Assembly (NCBI RefSeq): GCF_030124375.1
Contig: NZ_JASKLS010000011.1
Coordinates: 124,001 to 188,000 of the forward strand
DNA from: Sinorhizobium sp. 6-70
Lineage (GTDB): Bacteria > Pseudomonadota > Alphaproteobacteria > Rhizobiales > Rhizobiaceae
Length of the DNA stretch: 64,000 nucleotides
Direction: 5' to 3'
This document shows positions 37,539-46,316 of this stretch, one piece after another. Under the pieces are notes generated by a model, which was given only the letters and a program-made list of their open reading frames with translations, did not search any database and had not been told where the DNA came from. Each line of letters opens with the position of its first letter. The first letter of the stretch is position 1. Position numbers and translations under genes: made by a program.

Positions 37539-37958
37539 ATGATTGAAAACAAGAAAAAGCCGAACCCGATCGACATACATGTCGGGAGCAGGATTCGCCT
37601 CCGCCGGACGATGCTGGGTATGAGCCAGGAAAAGCTCGGTGAGGCCCTAGGGATCACCTTCCAGCAGATCCAGAAATACGAGAAGGGAACGAACCGCGTC
37701 GGCGCGAGCCGGTTGCAGAACATTTCTGCAATTCTCAACGTCCCGGTGTCGTTCTTCTTCGAGGATGCTCCGGGGGAAGGTCCTGGCGGCGCATCCGGCA
37801 TGGCCGAGGCCTCCAGCTCCAACTACGTGGTTGATTTCCTGTCGTCCTCCGAAGGGCTTCAGCTCAACCGTGCCTTCGTCAAGATTTCCGACCCGAAGGT
37901 ACGCCGGAAGCTGGTGGATCTGGTAAAGGCATTGGCCGCCGAGGCGGAAAGCGAATAA
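37539..37958 (+). CDS. phrR: PhrR-like XRE-family transcriptional regulator
   Basis: This 139-residue DNA-binding protein has a Cro/C1-type helix-turn-helix at about residues 15-70 (RIRLRRTMLGMSQEKLGEAL, GITFQQIQKYEKGTNRVGAS) and a short helical tail. In Sinorhizobium the gene after actA/lnt is phrR, described as low-pH inducible. The family also includes PraR of related rhizobia. ATG 37539 (MIENKKKPNPIDIHVG) is the conserved start; GTG 37503 would add 12 residues. A strong terminator follows. Confidence 0.88.
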   Translation: MIENKKKPNPIDIHVGSRIRLRRTMLGMSQEKLGEALGITFQQIQKYEKGTNRVGASRLQNISAILNVPVSFFFEDAPGEGPGGASGMAEASSSNYVVDFLSSSEGLQLNRAFVKISDPKVRRKLVDLVKALAAEAESE

Positions 37959-37985
37959 TCAGGGCGGTCCACCGACCACAAAAAC

Positions 37986-38011
37986 AAAGCGGCCTGAGTG
38001 CCGCTTTTTTT
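37986..38011 (+). terminator. Rho-independent terminator of phrR
   Basis: The stem AAAGCGGC / GCCGCTTT with loop CTGAGT is followed by a continuous run of T residues. It lies 28 bases after the phrR stop and separates phrR from metK. Confidence 0.88.
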
Positions 38012-38023
38012 GCGCGCTTCCCC

Positions 38024-38083
38024 GGAGCGCCGCGCGTCTTGCCAGACGCGCCAAGGGCGCTGCATCGCTTTGATTTGCCGCAG
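38024..38083 (-). repeat. Half RIME-type element before metK
   Basis: GAGCGCCGCGCGTCTTGCCA, a matching right arm and CGCTTTGATTTGCCGCAG form the second palindrome and linker of an inverted RIME copy without its first palindrome. Confidence 0.55.
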
Positions 38084-38105
38084 GAGGAATCCAGGGTGGC
38101 AGTAT

Positions 38106-38129
38106 CGATATAAAGATATATTTATGTCG
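38106..38129. promoter_or_regulatory. SahR/SamR-like operator upstream of metK
   Basis: CGATATAAAGATATATTTATGTCG is a 24-base inverted repeat in which 10 of 12 base pairs are symmetric. It resembles the AT-rich ATAAAGATAT-type palindromes I recall for the ArsR-family regulators SahR/SamR, which control methionine-cycle genes in proteobacteria. It lies 73 bases before the metK start. No regulator gene of this type is in the window. Confidence 0.5.
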
Positions 38130-38202
38130 TTGTTCGCTTGTTTTTCGGCGGCAAAACCACTAACACGTTCGCACCGCTTCTTTCATTGAGGGGACTTCCC
38201 GC

Positions 38203-39486
<1,284 letters not shown>

Positions 39487-39489
39487 AGC

Positions 39490-39557
39490 CGCTGTAGCAC
39501 GTTGAATTGCTGCATGTTTTATCCTTAACGCGGCTACGGTTTAAGGAAACATGCAGC
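39490..39557 (-). repeat. RIME-type element, copy 6, inverted half
   Basis: GCTGTAGCACGTTGAATTGC, then TGCATGTTTTATCCTTAA and TTAAGGAAACATGCAG: the linker plus the complete first palindrome of an inverted copy, five bases after the metK stop codon. Confidence 0.7.
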
Positions 39558-39633
39558 AGCGCAGCCGCGAGCGTTGAAAAATATTGCAATGGTCCGGTGC
39601 GCTGCTATTCAGGCGCACCACATTGCGGGATCA

Positions 39634-39666
39634 AGAGCGGATGCTCCCGGTGGAGCGTCCGCTTTG
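39634..39666 (+). terminator. Hairpin between metK and trmB
   Basis: The stem AGCGGATGCTCC / GGAGCGTCCGCT (one T-G pair, loop CGGT) is followed by TTGCTGTTTG, a weak T-rich tail. It may terminate metK or shape the trmB leader. Confidence 0.4.
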
Positions 39667-39686
39667 CTGTTTGAAGGAAGATCGTG

Positions 39687-40385
39687 ATGACTGAACCGCG
39701 CCGCGCCAGAGCCACGGAGGCCTTCTTTGGCCGCCGCAAGGGCAAGCCCTTGCGCGAACGCCAGGCTGCCCATCTCGAGCATCTGCTGCCCGCGCTCCGG
39801 CTCGATCTCGCCGAGCCTGCGCCGGCTGACCTGACGACGCTTTTCCCGCAGCCGGTGAAGCGCATTCGCTTGGAAATCGGCTTCGGTGGCGGGGAGCATC
39901 TCGTTCACCGCGCCGCGGAGGATCCCGCGACCGGCTTCATCGGCGTCGAGCCCTTCGTCAACTCGATGGCGAAGTTGCTCGGACAGATCGAGGCGCGAAG
40001 GCTCGCCAATGTCCGGCTCTACGATGACGACGCGACGCAGGTGCTGGACTGGCTGCCGGAGGCGTCCGTCGACCAGATCGATCTGCTCTATCCCGATCCT
40101 TGGCCGAAGCGAAAGCACTGGAAGCGGCGCTTCGTTTCCAAGGTCAACCTGGATCGGTTTGCGCGCATCCTGAAGCCCGGTGGGCACTTCTGCTTCGCCT
40201 CGGATATCGACACCTATGTCAATTGGACGCTGCTTCACTGCCGCGACCACGCGGCCTTCGCGTGGACGGCGGAGAAATCAGCTGACTGGCTTACGCCATT
40301 CGCAGGTTGGCCGAGCACGCGCTACGAGGCCAAGGCGCGTCGGGAAGGGCGGAGCTCCGCCTACCTCACCTTTCGCCGTGTTTGA
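39687..40385 (+). CDS. trmB: tRNA (guanine-N7-)-methyltransferase TrmB
   Basis: TrmB forms m7G46 in the tRNA variable loop using SAM. The 232-residue protein shows LEIGFGGGEHLVHRA (SAM motif I), FIGVEPFVNSMAKLL and the family signature LLYPDPWPKRKHWKRRFV. ATG 39687 follows GGAAG; GTG 39684 is directly upstream in frame. It follows metK, which supplies its cofactor, as in related rhizobia. Confidence 0.95.
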   Translation: MTEPRRARATEAFFGRRKGKPLRERQAAHLEHLLPALRLDLAEPAPADLTTLFPQPVKRIRLEIGFGGGEHLVHRAAEDPATGFIGVEPFVNSMAKLLGQIEARRLANVRLYDDDATQVLDWLPEASVDQIDLLYPDPWPKRKHWKRRFVSKVNLDRFARILKPGGHFCFASDIDTYVNWTLLHCRDHAAFAWTAEKSADWLTPFAGWPSTRYEAKARREGRSSAYLTFRRV

Positions 40386-40491
40386 GATAGCTGCGGCCCC
40401 AACGCCGTAAGCGGACGCCAAACGTGGCCTCGCCCCGCGGGGCGTTAAGGAAATAGTCGGCAGGCGCCGCCGTTCGGCGGTGATGTCATGA

Positions 40492-40515
40492 TGCGGGCGC
40501 AGCGAGGCGCCCGCA
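40492..40515 (-). terminator. Hairpin after the hsp20-DUF1150 pair
   Basis: A perfect 9-bp stem, TGCGGGCGC / GCGCCCGCA, with loop AGCGAG lies 15 bases beyond the DUF1150 stop codon. There is no T-run, so it may be a transcript-end stabiliser rather than a true terminator. Confidence 0.45.
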
Positions 40516-40529
40516 CGTGTGCCTTGCCT

Positions 40530-40787
40530 TCAATGAAGGCTGACGGTGCGAAGATCGTCCTCGGCCGCCTTGAAGAAGGTGCTGGACCGATTGTCGGTCA
40601 AGAGGATCGGCGTGCCGTCGGCGCCGAACAGGGCCCACAGGTCGATTCCGGGCCCCATTTCGGGCGCTTCCGGGAAACAACGGGAGACCTCCTCCGAACG
40701 CATCTTGCGGATATAGCCGACTTCGCCCTCGCCGAGATGCGCGAGGTCGTTCTTCGACAGCGATGTGTTGATGGCTTTCAGTCCCAT
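40530..40787 (-). CDS. DUF1150 family protein
   Basis: This 85-residue acidic protein (SLSKNDLAHLGEGEVGYIRK; WALFGADGTPILLTDNRSST) belongs to the small DUF1150 family that accompanies hsp20 genes in alphaproteobacteria. It lies 47 bp after hsp20 on the same strand and probably shares the heat-controlled transcript. Its role is unknown; the constant pairing suggests a stress-related function. Confidence 0.85.
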   Translation of the reverse strand: MGLKAINTSLSKNDLAHLGEGEVGYIRKMRSEEVSRCFPEAPEMGPGIDLWALFGADGTPILLTDNRSSTFFKAAEDDLRTVSLH

Positions 40788-40834
40788 GGTGACACTCCGT
40801 GGTCGCCGGACAGGGGTGAATCCCGCCGGTTATC

Positions 40835-41266
40835 CTACTCTGGGACGGAAATGTTAATTTTCTTTACCATACGGACCGGTTCGGGCCGCACGAGGTCGAC
40901 GGAAAGAAGACCGTTGCGCAGTTCGGCTCCGAGAACCTTCATGCCGTCGGCGAGAACAAAGGTGCGCTGGAACTGCCGGGCGGCAATGCCGCGGTGCAGG
41001 TACTCCCGCTCGCCCATATCGACCTGGCGGCCGCGAATGACCAACTGGTTTTCTTCGGTCGTGACGTCCAGGTCCTCCTCGGAGAAACCGGCGACGGCGA
41101 GTGTTATCCGCAGCCGCTCCGGCGCGTCCGAAGATGCGTCGCCGCGAATGCGCTCGATATTGTAGGGTGGATATCCGTCATTGCCCTTGGCGATGCGCTC
41201 AAGGGTCTTTTCCATCGTGTCAAAGCCCAGCAGAAGCGGGCTGGTAAAGGGCGTGATCCTGCTCAT
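40835..41266 (-). CDS. Small heat shock protein (Hsp20/IbpA family)
   Basis: This 143-residue ATP-independent holdase has the alpha-crystallin domain at about residues 38-130 (LRITLAVAGFSEEDLDVTTE, HRGIAARQFQRTFVLADGMK, ELRNGLLSVDLVRPEP) and a short C-terminal extension ending NISVPE. Expression appears doubly heat-controlled: an RpoH-like promoter at 41332-41360 and a ROSE-like leader that hides the AAGGA ribosome site. Several hsp20 paralogues exist in rhizobia, so I give no symbol. Confidence 0.93.
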   Translation of the reverse strand: MSRITPFTSPLLLGFDTMEKTLERIAKGNDGYPPYNIERIRGDASSDAPERLRITLAVAGFSEEDLDVTTEENQLVIRGRQVDMGEREYLHRGIAARQFQRTFVLADGMKVLGAELRNGLLSVDLVRPEPVRMVKKINISVPE

Positions 41267-41325
41267 GTCCCAAGTCCTTGCAGCTCAAGCGACCATGTCT
41301 TGCGGACCTGTCAAGCAGCATCCAC
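41267..41325 (-). promoter_or_regulatory. ROSE-like RNA thermometer in the hsp20 leader
   Basis: Just before the hsp20 ATG, the mRNA can pair GGTC(G)CTTG (41294-41286) with CAAGGACT (41280-41273) around the loop AGCTG. The AAGGA Shine-Dalgarno is fully inside the stem, and one unpaired G bulges opposite it. UCGCU matches the U(U/C)GCU hallmark of ROSE elements, established upstream of rhizobial small heat-shock genes. The upstream hairpins of classical ROSE were not resolved. Confidence 0.7.
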
Positions 41326-41331
41326 GCCGCA

Positions 41332-41360
41332 ATATGGTAGCTGTGAGCAACGAGTGCAAG
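41332..41360 (-). promoter_or_regulatory. RpoH-type heat-shock promoter of hsp20
   Basis: On the minus strand CTTGCA (41360-41355), 17 bases and CCATAT (41337-41332) resemble rhizobial RpoH promoters (CTTGAA-type -35, CCATAT-type -10). The start would fall near 41325, giving a leader of about 60 bases, the length of the thermometer. Confidence 0.5.
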
Positions 41361-41541
41361 CCGCTTGCCTCGGCGGCGCACGCAAATCATAGTTCGCTGC
41401 GATAAAATCGGAGCAAGGTGAGGAAAGAGGGAACCGCGAAGCGGTTTTCAGCCGAATCCTGCGTCAATATCTCAGGATCGGTCACGTTCGTGTTTGGATC
41501 GGCGAGATCCGCCACCCCGGTGACCAAGGAGGATCGAGAAA

Positions 41542-42486
41542 GTGTCAAACGCGAGAAAGATTATCATCGACACCGATCCCGGGCAGGACGACGCAGCCGC
41601 CATCATGCTTGCCTTCGGTAGTCCAGAGGAGATCGACCTTCTGGGCATCACCACAGTCGCCGGCAACGTCCCGCTTTCTCTGACAGCCCGCAACGCCCGC
41701 ATCATTTGCGAGCTTTGCAACAGGACGGATGTGAAGGTCTTCGCGGGGGCGGAGCGGCCGGTCGCGCGCCCGCTGGTCACGGCCGAGCATGTCCATGGCA
41801 AGACGGGACTCGACGGGCCGGCACTGGCGGAGCCGACGATGCCGCTGCAGGAGCAGGAAGCCGTCGATTTCATCATCGAGACGCTGCTCGCCGAAAAAGA
41901 GGGGACTGTTACGCTCTGCACGCTCGGCCCCCTGACCAATATCGCGCTTGCCCTGACGAAGGCGCCGGAAGTCGCACCGCGGGTACGCGAGCTCGTGATG
42001 ATGGGCGGCGGGTTCTTCGAGGGCGGCAACATCACACCGGCGGCAGAATTCAATGTTTACGTCGATCCGGAAGCCGCCGAAATCGTTTTCCGCTCCGGCA
42101 TCCCGATCGTGATGATGCCGCTTGACGTGACGCATCGCGTCCTGACCCACAAGGCCCGCGTCCAGAAGATCCGCGAGATTGGCAGTCCCGCGGCGATCGC
42201 GATGGCCGAAATGCTGGAGTTCTTCGAGCGCTTCGACATCGAAAAATACGGCACGGACGGCGGGCCGCTGCATGACCCGACGGTGATCGCCTACCTGCTG
42301 CGGCCGGACCTGTTCACCGGGCGCGACTGCAATGTCGAGATCGAGACGACCTCCGCCTTGACGGCGGGCATGACCGTCGTCGACTGGTGGCAGGTGACCG
42401 GCCGCAAGCACAATGCCAAGGTGATGCGCCACGTCGACGACGAGGGCTTTTTCGATCTCCTGACGGAGCGTCTGGCGCGCATCTGA
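41542..42486 (+). CDS. Inosine-uridine preferring nucleoside hydrolase
   Basis: This enzyme hydrolyses ribonucleosides to base and ribose. The 314 residues begin with the calcium-binding signature IIIDTDPGQDDAAAIMLA and include VAGNVPLSLTARNARIICEL and NVYVDPEAAEIVF, consistent with the IunH family. The start is GTG 41542, preceded by AAGGAGGAT. The product ribose could be phosphorylated by the ribokinase encoded at 45366, a plausible salvage link. A strong terminator follows. Confidence 0.93.
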   Translation: MSNARKIIIDTDPGQDDAAAIMLAFGSPEEIDLLGITTVAGNVPLSLTARNARIICELCNRTDVKVFAGAERPVARPLVTAEHVHGKTGLDGPALAEPTMPLQEQEAVDFIIETLLAEKEGTVTLCTLGPLTNIALALTKAPEVAPRVRELVMMGGGFFEGGNITPAAEFNVYVDPEAAEIVFRSGIPIVMMPLDVTHRVLTHKARVQKIREIGSPAAIAMAEMLEFFERFDIEKYGTDGGPLHDPTVIAYLLRPDLFTGRDCNVEIETTSALTAGMTVVDWWQVTGRKHNAKVMRHVDDEGFFDLLTERLARI

Positions 42487-42523
42487 CCGGCGCGCCGTCA
42501 CGAACAACCAGGTCCAGCAAATG

Positions 42524-42551
42524 AAGACGGCGCCTCTTGGGGCGCCGTCTT
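42524..42551 (+). terminator. Rho-independent terminator after nucleoside hydrolase
   Basis: A perfect 11-bp stem, AAGACGGCGCC / GGCGCCGTCTT, with loop TCTTGG is followed by GTTGTTC. It lies between convergent genes, so it may also serve the chemoreceptor transcript from the other side. Confidence 0.75.
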
Positions 42552-42573
42552 GTTGTTCGTTCCTATCGCGGGC

Positions 42574-44958
42574 TCAGAACTCTTCCCAATTGTCCTGAGC
42601 GAGCGCATTGGCACCGGATGTCTGGCCAAGCACGCGCTGCGTCGATGCCGAATAGCCGCCGCTGCGCGCCGTTGCCGGTCGGCTGTCCTTGGCGGCAGAC
42701 GGAGCAGTGGCGGGACGTTCCGCCACGCGCATCCGCTCGGCTGCACCGCGCAACATCTCGGATGAGGACTGGGCAGGCGCCTGCTGCGCGACACGGAAGC
42801 GGGAAACCAGCGTGCTCAATGCGCCGGCTTCGTCGTTCAGCGCCATGCTGGCGGCCGTCGTTTCTTCGACCATCGCCGCGTTCTGCTGCGTCACCTGATC
42901 CATCTGGTTGACGGCGGAGTTGATCTCCTTGAGACCGACCGCCTGTTCCGACGCGGAACTTGAGATCTGGCGGATCAGGCTGTTGATCTGCACCACCTGC
43001 TCGGCAATCTTCTCGAGTGCGCTACCCGCCTTGCCGACGAGATCCACGCCCTCGCGGACCTGGCCCGCGGAGGTGTTGATCAACGTCTTGATCTCCTTCG
43101 CAGCGTTTGCCGAGCGTTGTGCAAGCTCGCGGACCTCCTGCGCGACGACGGCGAAGCCCTTGCCGGCGTCTCCGGCGCGGGCAGCCTCGACGCCCGCGTT
43201 GAGCGCCAGCAGGTTCGTCTGGAAAGCGATCTCATCGATGACGCCGATGATCCGGCTGACCTCGTGCGAGGATTGCTCGATACCCTGCATGGCCGCGATG
43301 GCCTTCTGCACGACCTCGCCGGATTGCTCGGCATCGCTGCTCGCCACCTCGACCGACTTTGCCGCAACCTTGGCATTCTCGGCGCTTGCGTTCACCTGCG
43401 AGGTAAGCTGGTCGAGGGCGGCCGCGGTTTCCTCGAGGCTCGCTGCCTGCTGTTCGGTCCGGTGCGAGAGGTCGTTGGCGGCATTGCTGATCTCGGAGGT
43501 GCCGCTGCCGATATTGACGACCGAGTGATTGACAGTCCGGATCGTCTCTTCGAGGCTCTCCATCGTCGCGTTGAAATCACGCTTCAGTTGCGCGTATTCG
43601 CCCGGGAATTCGTCGGTGATGCGGAAGGCGAGGTCACCGGCCGACAAATGCGACAGGCCCTTGCCGAGGCGGGCGACGATATCGCGCTGCAGGGCATTGC
43701 TTTCTGCGCGCTCTGTTTCCGATTGATTGCGCTGCATCTCTGCCTGTTCACGCTGGTGGCGGGCTTCTCCTTCGAGACGCTTGGTGTCGGCGAGCTGATG
43801 GCGGAAACCTTCGAGCGCCTTGGCAACGGAGCCGGTTTCGTCCGAGCGATCCTGGCCGGCGATCGGCTTGGAATAGTCGCCGTCGCTAAGCGTCTGAACG
43901 TCGCTGACAAGCCCGGCCAGCGGTTTCTGCACGAAGCCGCGAACTGCGAAGTAAAGGCCGGCGAGGACCGCACCGAGGACGACAAGGCCGCCGACGATCA
44001 TCATATAGGTCTGATCGCGGACCGGCGCGTTGATTACCGCACGCGGCACGTCGACGAGCACGACCCAGTTGGCGTTTACGTTCGGCAGCTTGAAGGGATA
44101 GACGACGCGATCGAAGGGCTCGTTTCCGTCATAGGTGAGATTCTTGATCGTGCCGGACGCCGCCGCCGACAGGGCGTTCTTGACGATATCGGCGCCTTCG
44201 CCGTCATAATCTTTCATCAACAGATCCGGGATCGGCGCCACGAGCCATTTGCCGCTCTGCGACAGCAGGTAGACCCGGCCCGAGCCGAAAGGCTTGACCT
44301 TTGCGAGGTCGTCGGCGAGCGAGGCGAGCGAAATGTCGACGCCGGAGACGCCGATCAGCTTGCCGTTGGACATCACCGGATAGGCGATCGAACTCATCGT
44401 GGTGGGCACGTCGGTGCCTTCGGCGAGATACGGCTGGGTGATTGCCCCCTTGCCGCTCTTGGCGGCTAGACTGTACCACTCGGCGGCGTAGTCGGCCTTG
44501 AAGGTCGAGAGCTGCGCTTCGCCGTTGCGGTCCTTCGACCAATAGGGTGTGAATGCGCCCTCTGCGTTACCGCCAAGCTCCGCGTTGTTGACGACGTCCT
44601 TCCCATCGAAGGCCTTCGGTTCCTCGGCGAACCAGCTTCCGAAGGCGAACTGGTGCTGCTCCAGGTTCGCTTTCAGCAGATTGACGGCGCCGGCGCGATC
44701 GACGGACTGCCCGGCGTGACCCCGGCCGAGAACGCCCGACATCGTGCGCGCGGCGGCCGCGAGTTCACCGACGCTGCCCGCGATCTCGGAAGCGATGGCG
44801 TGTGCTTCGCTGTCCGCGTCGTCGAGGACAAGCGTCTCGACGCGGTTCTGTGTCTGGGAGATGAGAACGAAATTCGAGGCGAGCAGCACGAGTGCGATCG
44901 TACCGCCTGTCACAGCGATCAGTTTGGTCGCCAGCGATTTGGCTTGGAACTTGAACAT
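42574..44958 (-). CDS. mcpX: Methyl-accepting chemotaxis protein, dCache type (McpX-like)
   Basis: This transmembrane chemoreceptor has 794 residues. TM1 is at about 9-31 (LIAVTGGTIALVLLASNFVL), followed by a periplasmic double-Cache domain (about 35-310), TM2 at about 316-338, HAMP regions, and the signalling hairpin EIAFQTNLLALNAGVEAARA (about 573-592). The C-terminal end NWEEF is the CheR/CheB docking pentapeptide. Its position by rbsK and the nucleoside hydrolase matches S. meliloti mcpX, whose protein senses quaternary ammonium compounds and proline; I infer the name from context. ATG 44958 follows GAGGA. Confidence 0.87.
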   Translation of the reverse strand: MFKFQAKSLATKLIAVTGGTIALVLLASNFVLISQTQNRVETLVLDDADSEAHAIASEIAGSVGELAAAARTMSGVLGRGHAGQSVDRAGAVNLLKANLEQHQFAFGSWFAEEPKAFDGKDVVNNAELGGNAEGAFTPYWSKDRNGEAQLSTFKADYAAEWYSLAAKSGKGAITQPYLAEGTDVPTTMSSIAYPVMSNGKLIGVSGVDISLASLADDLAKVKPFGSGRVYLLSQSGKWLVAPIPDLLMKDYDGEGADIVKNALSAAASGTIKNLTYDGNEPFDRVVYPFKLPNVNANWVVLVDVPRAVINAPVRDQTYMMIVGGLVVLGAVLAGLYFAVRGFVQKPLAGLVSDVQTLSDGDYSKPIAGQDRSDETGSVAKALEGFRHQLADTKRLEGEARHQREQAEMQRNQSETERAESNALQRDIVARLGKGLSHLSAGDLAFRITDEFPGEYAQLKRDFNATMESLEETIRTVNHSVVNIGSGTSEISNAANDLSHRTEQQAASLEETAAALDQLTSQVNASAENAKVAAKSVEVASSDAEQSGEVVQKAIAAMQGIEQSSHEVSRIIGVIDEIAFQTNLLALNAGVEAARAGDAGKGFAVVAQEVRELAQRSANAAKEIKTLINTSAGQVREGVDLVGKAGSALEKIAEQVVQINSLIRQISSSASEQAVGLKEINSAVNQMDQVTQQNAAMVEETTAASMALNDEAGALSTLVSRFRVAQQAPAQSSSEMLRGAAERMRVAERPATAPSAAKDSRPATARSGGYSASTQRVLGQTSGANALAQDNWEEF

Positions 44959-45085
44959 GAAATCCTCACATACTGAGAGGTCCGCGGGCTTGTCGCCCAC
45001 GGCGTGACGCATTCCGAATTGTGGGGTGAAACTCCGTCATGGAGCGCCATGATGCCAACCGGCACGAAGGAGGCAGCCAAACCTT

Positions 45086-45189
45086 ACTGCATGTTTCCTT
45101 AAATCGTAGCCGATTTAAGGAAAAAACATGCAGCACTTCAAAGTGCTACAGCGTCCTTTGCGCGTCTGATTAGACGTGCGGCGCTGTAG
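45086..45189 (+). repeat. RIME-type element, copy 7 (most intact)
   Basis: The first palindrome TGCATGTTTCCTTAAATC / GATTTAAGGAAAAAACATGCA is nearly perfect. The linker CACTTCAAAGTG and second palindrome CTACAGCG...GCGCTGTAG follow. It sits in the 407-bp rbsK-mcpX gap. The remaining sequence (45190-45365) includes the likely mcpX promoter region, where I could not fix -35/-10 boxes. Confidence 0.82.
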
Positions 45190-45365
45190 GACGTTCGACC
45201 TTCTCACGCGTCTGAATAGAGGATCAAATCTTAAGATCCAGCCAACGCCGAGGCTAAATCATGGTCGCGACACGCAAGTTTTGCCCGCCGAGTTTAATCG
45301 ACGCGACATAAACTATCGGGTTTGCGAAATGGGCCGAAATGGGAGGCAAAACGCGGGATTGCCGC

Positions 45366-46265
45366 TTACAGACGGGCGGCGACCTCGGATGCCAGCGGTA
45401 TGGCCGGTTGCGCACCGGGCTTGAGGCATGCCAGCGATCCGGCGACCGCCGCTTGCCGCAACGCGTCGGGAAATGGGAGGCCGGCGTCGAGGCCCGCGGC
45501 CAGGTAGCCGCAGAACGTATCGCCGGCGCCGACCGTGTCGATGGGTTCGATGGTCAGGCCCTTGGCGCGATGAACGGCACCGTCGTGAATGGCGATCACG
45601 CCCTCGGCGCCAAGCGTCACGATCACGCTCCGGCCGGTTTCGTCGTGGAGCCGTTTCATCGCCGCCTCGCGCTCGGCCCCGTCGATGCCGCTCTTGCCGG
45701 CCAGCAGTTCGAATTCGGTTTCGTTGGCAATCACGATATCGGCCATTCGGCCGAGACGCGCGGCCTCGGGCGTCAGTGGGGCGATGTTGACGATCGAACG
45801 AATACCGCGGCGTTTGGCTTCCACAAGCGCCTTTTCGACGGAGGCGGCCGGGATTTCGAGCTGCAGCATCAGCGTGTCGCCAGGCGACATCGCATCGAGC
45901 GCCGCCGTTGCGTCGCTCTCGCTCACCGTTGCATTGGCGCTGGCGACGACAACGATGACGTTTTCGCCGTCGCCACCGACGATGATATGTGCCGTGCCGG
46001 TAGGCTCATCCACCGTCTTGATAAGGGCAAGATCGGCTCCCCCTTCCTTGAGCAGCGCCAGCGCACCCTCCGCAAAACTATCCCATCCGACGGCGCCGGC
46101 CATGCGCACTGACGCGCCGGCGCGGCGGGCAGCCAGCGCCTGGTTTGCGCCCTTGCCGCCGGCGGCGGTCGAAAAGCCGGTCCCGGCAACGGTTTCGCCG
46201 GGCTTCGGCAGGCGTGTGGTCGTGGCGATCAGGTCCATGTTGATGGACCCAAGGACAGTGATCAT
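45366..46265 (-). CDS. rbsK: Ribokinase (PfkB family)
   Basis: It phosphorylates ribose to ribose-5-phosphate. The 299 residues carry the PfkB signatures AAGGKGANQALAARRAG (about 33-49) and DTVGAGDTFCGYLAAGLDAG with the catalytic Asp. No rbs transporter is adjacent. The upstream rmuC gene ends 51 bp before it. Its nearness to a nucleoside hydrolase suggests use of ribose freed from nucleosides. Confidence 0.93.
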   Translation of the reverse strand: MITVLGSINMDLIATTTRLPKPGETVAGTGFSTAAGGKGANQALAARRAGASVRMAGAVGWDSFAEGALALLKEGGADLALIKTVDEPTGTAHIIVGGDGENVIVVVASANATVSESDATAALDAMSPGDTLMLQLEIPAASVEKALVEAKRRGIRSIVNIAPLTPEAARLGRMADIVIANETEFELLAGKSGIDGAEREAAMKRLHDETGRSVIVTLGAEGVIAIHDGAVHRAKGLTIEPIDTVGAGDTFCGYLAAGLDAGLPFPDALRQAAVAGSLACLKPGAQPAIPLASEVAARL

Positions 46266-46316
46266 GTGAAGGTGCCCCGTCGGATTGCTGATTTTCGCGA
46301 ACAGTGCCCGACCGCG

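Noticed and set aside
38024..38202. SAM-II or SAM/SAH riboswitch before metK
   Set aside because: The stretch resembling GATTTGCC is explained by a half RIME element; I could not lay out the conserved pseudoknot. The palindrome at 38106 is a better explanation for control.
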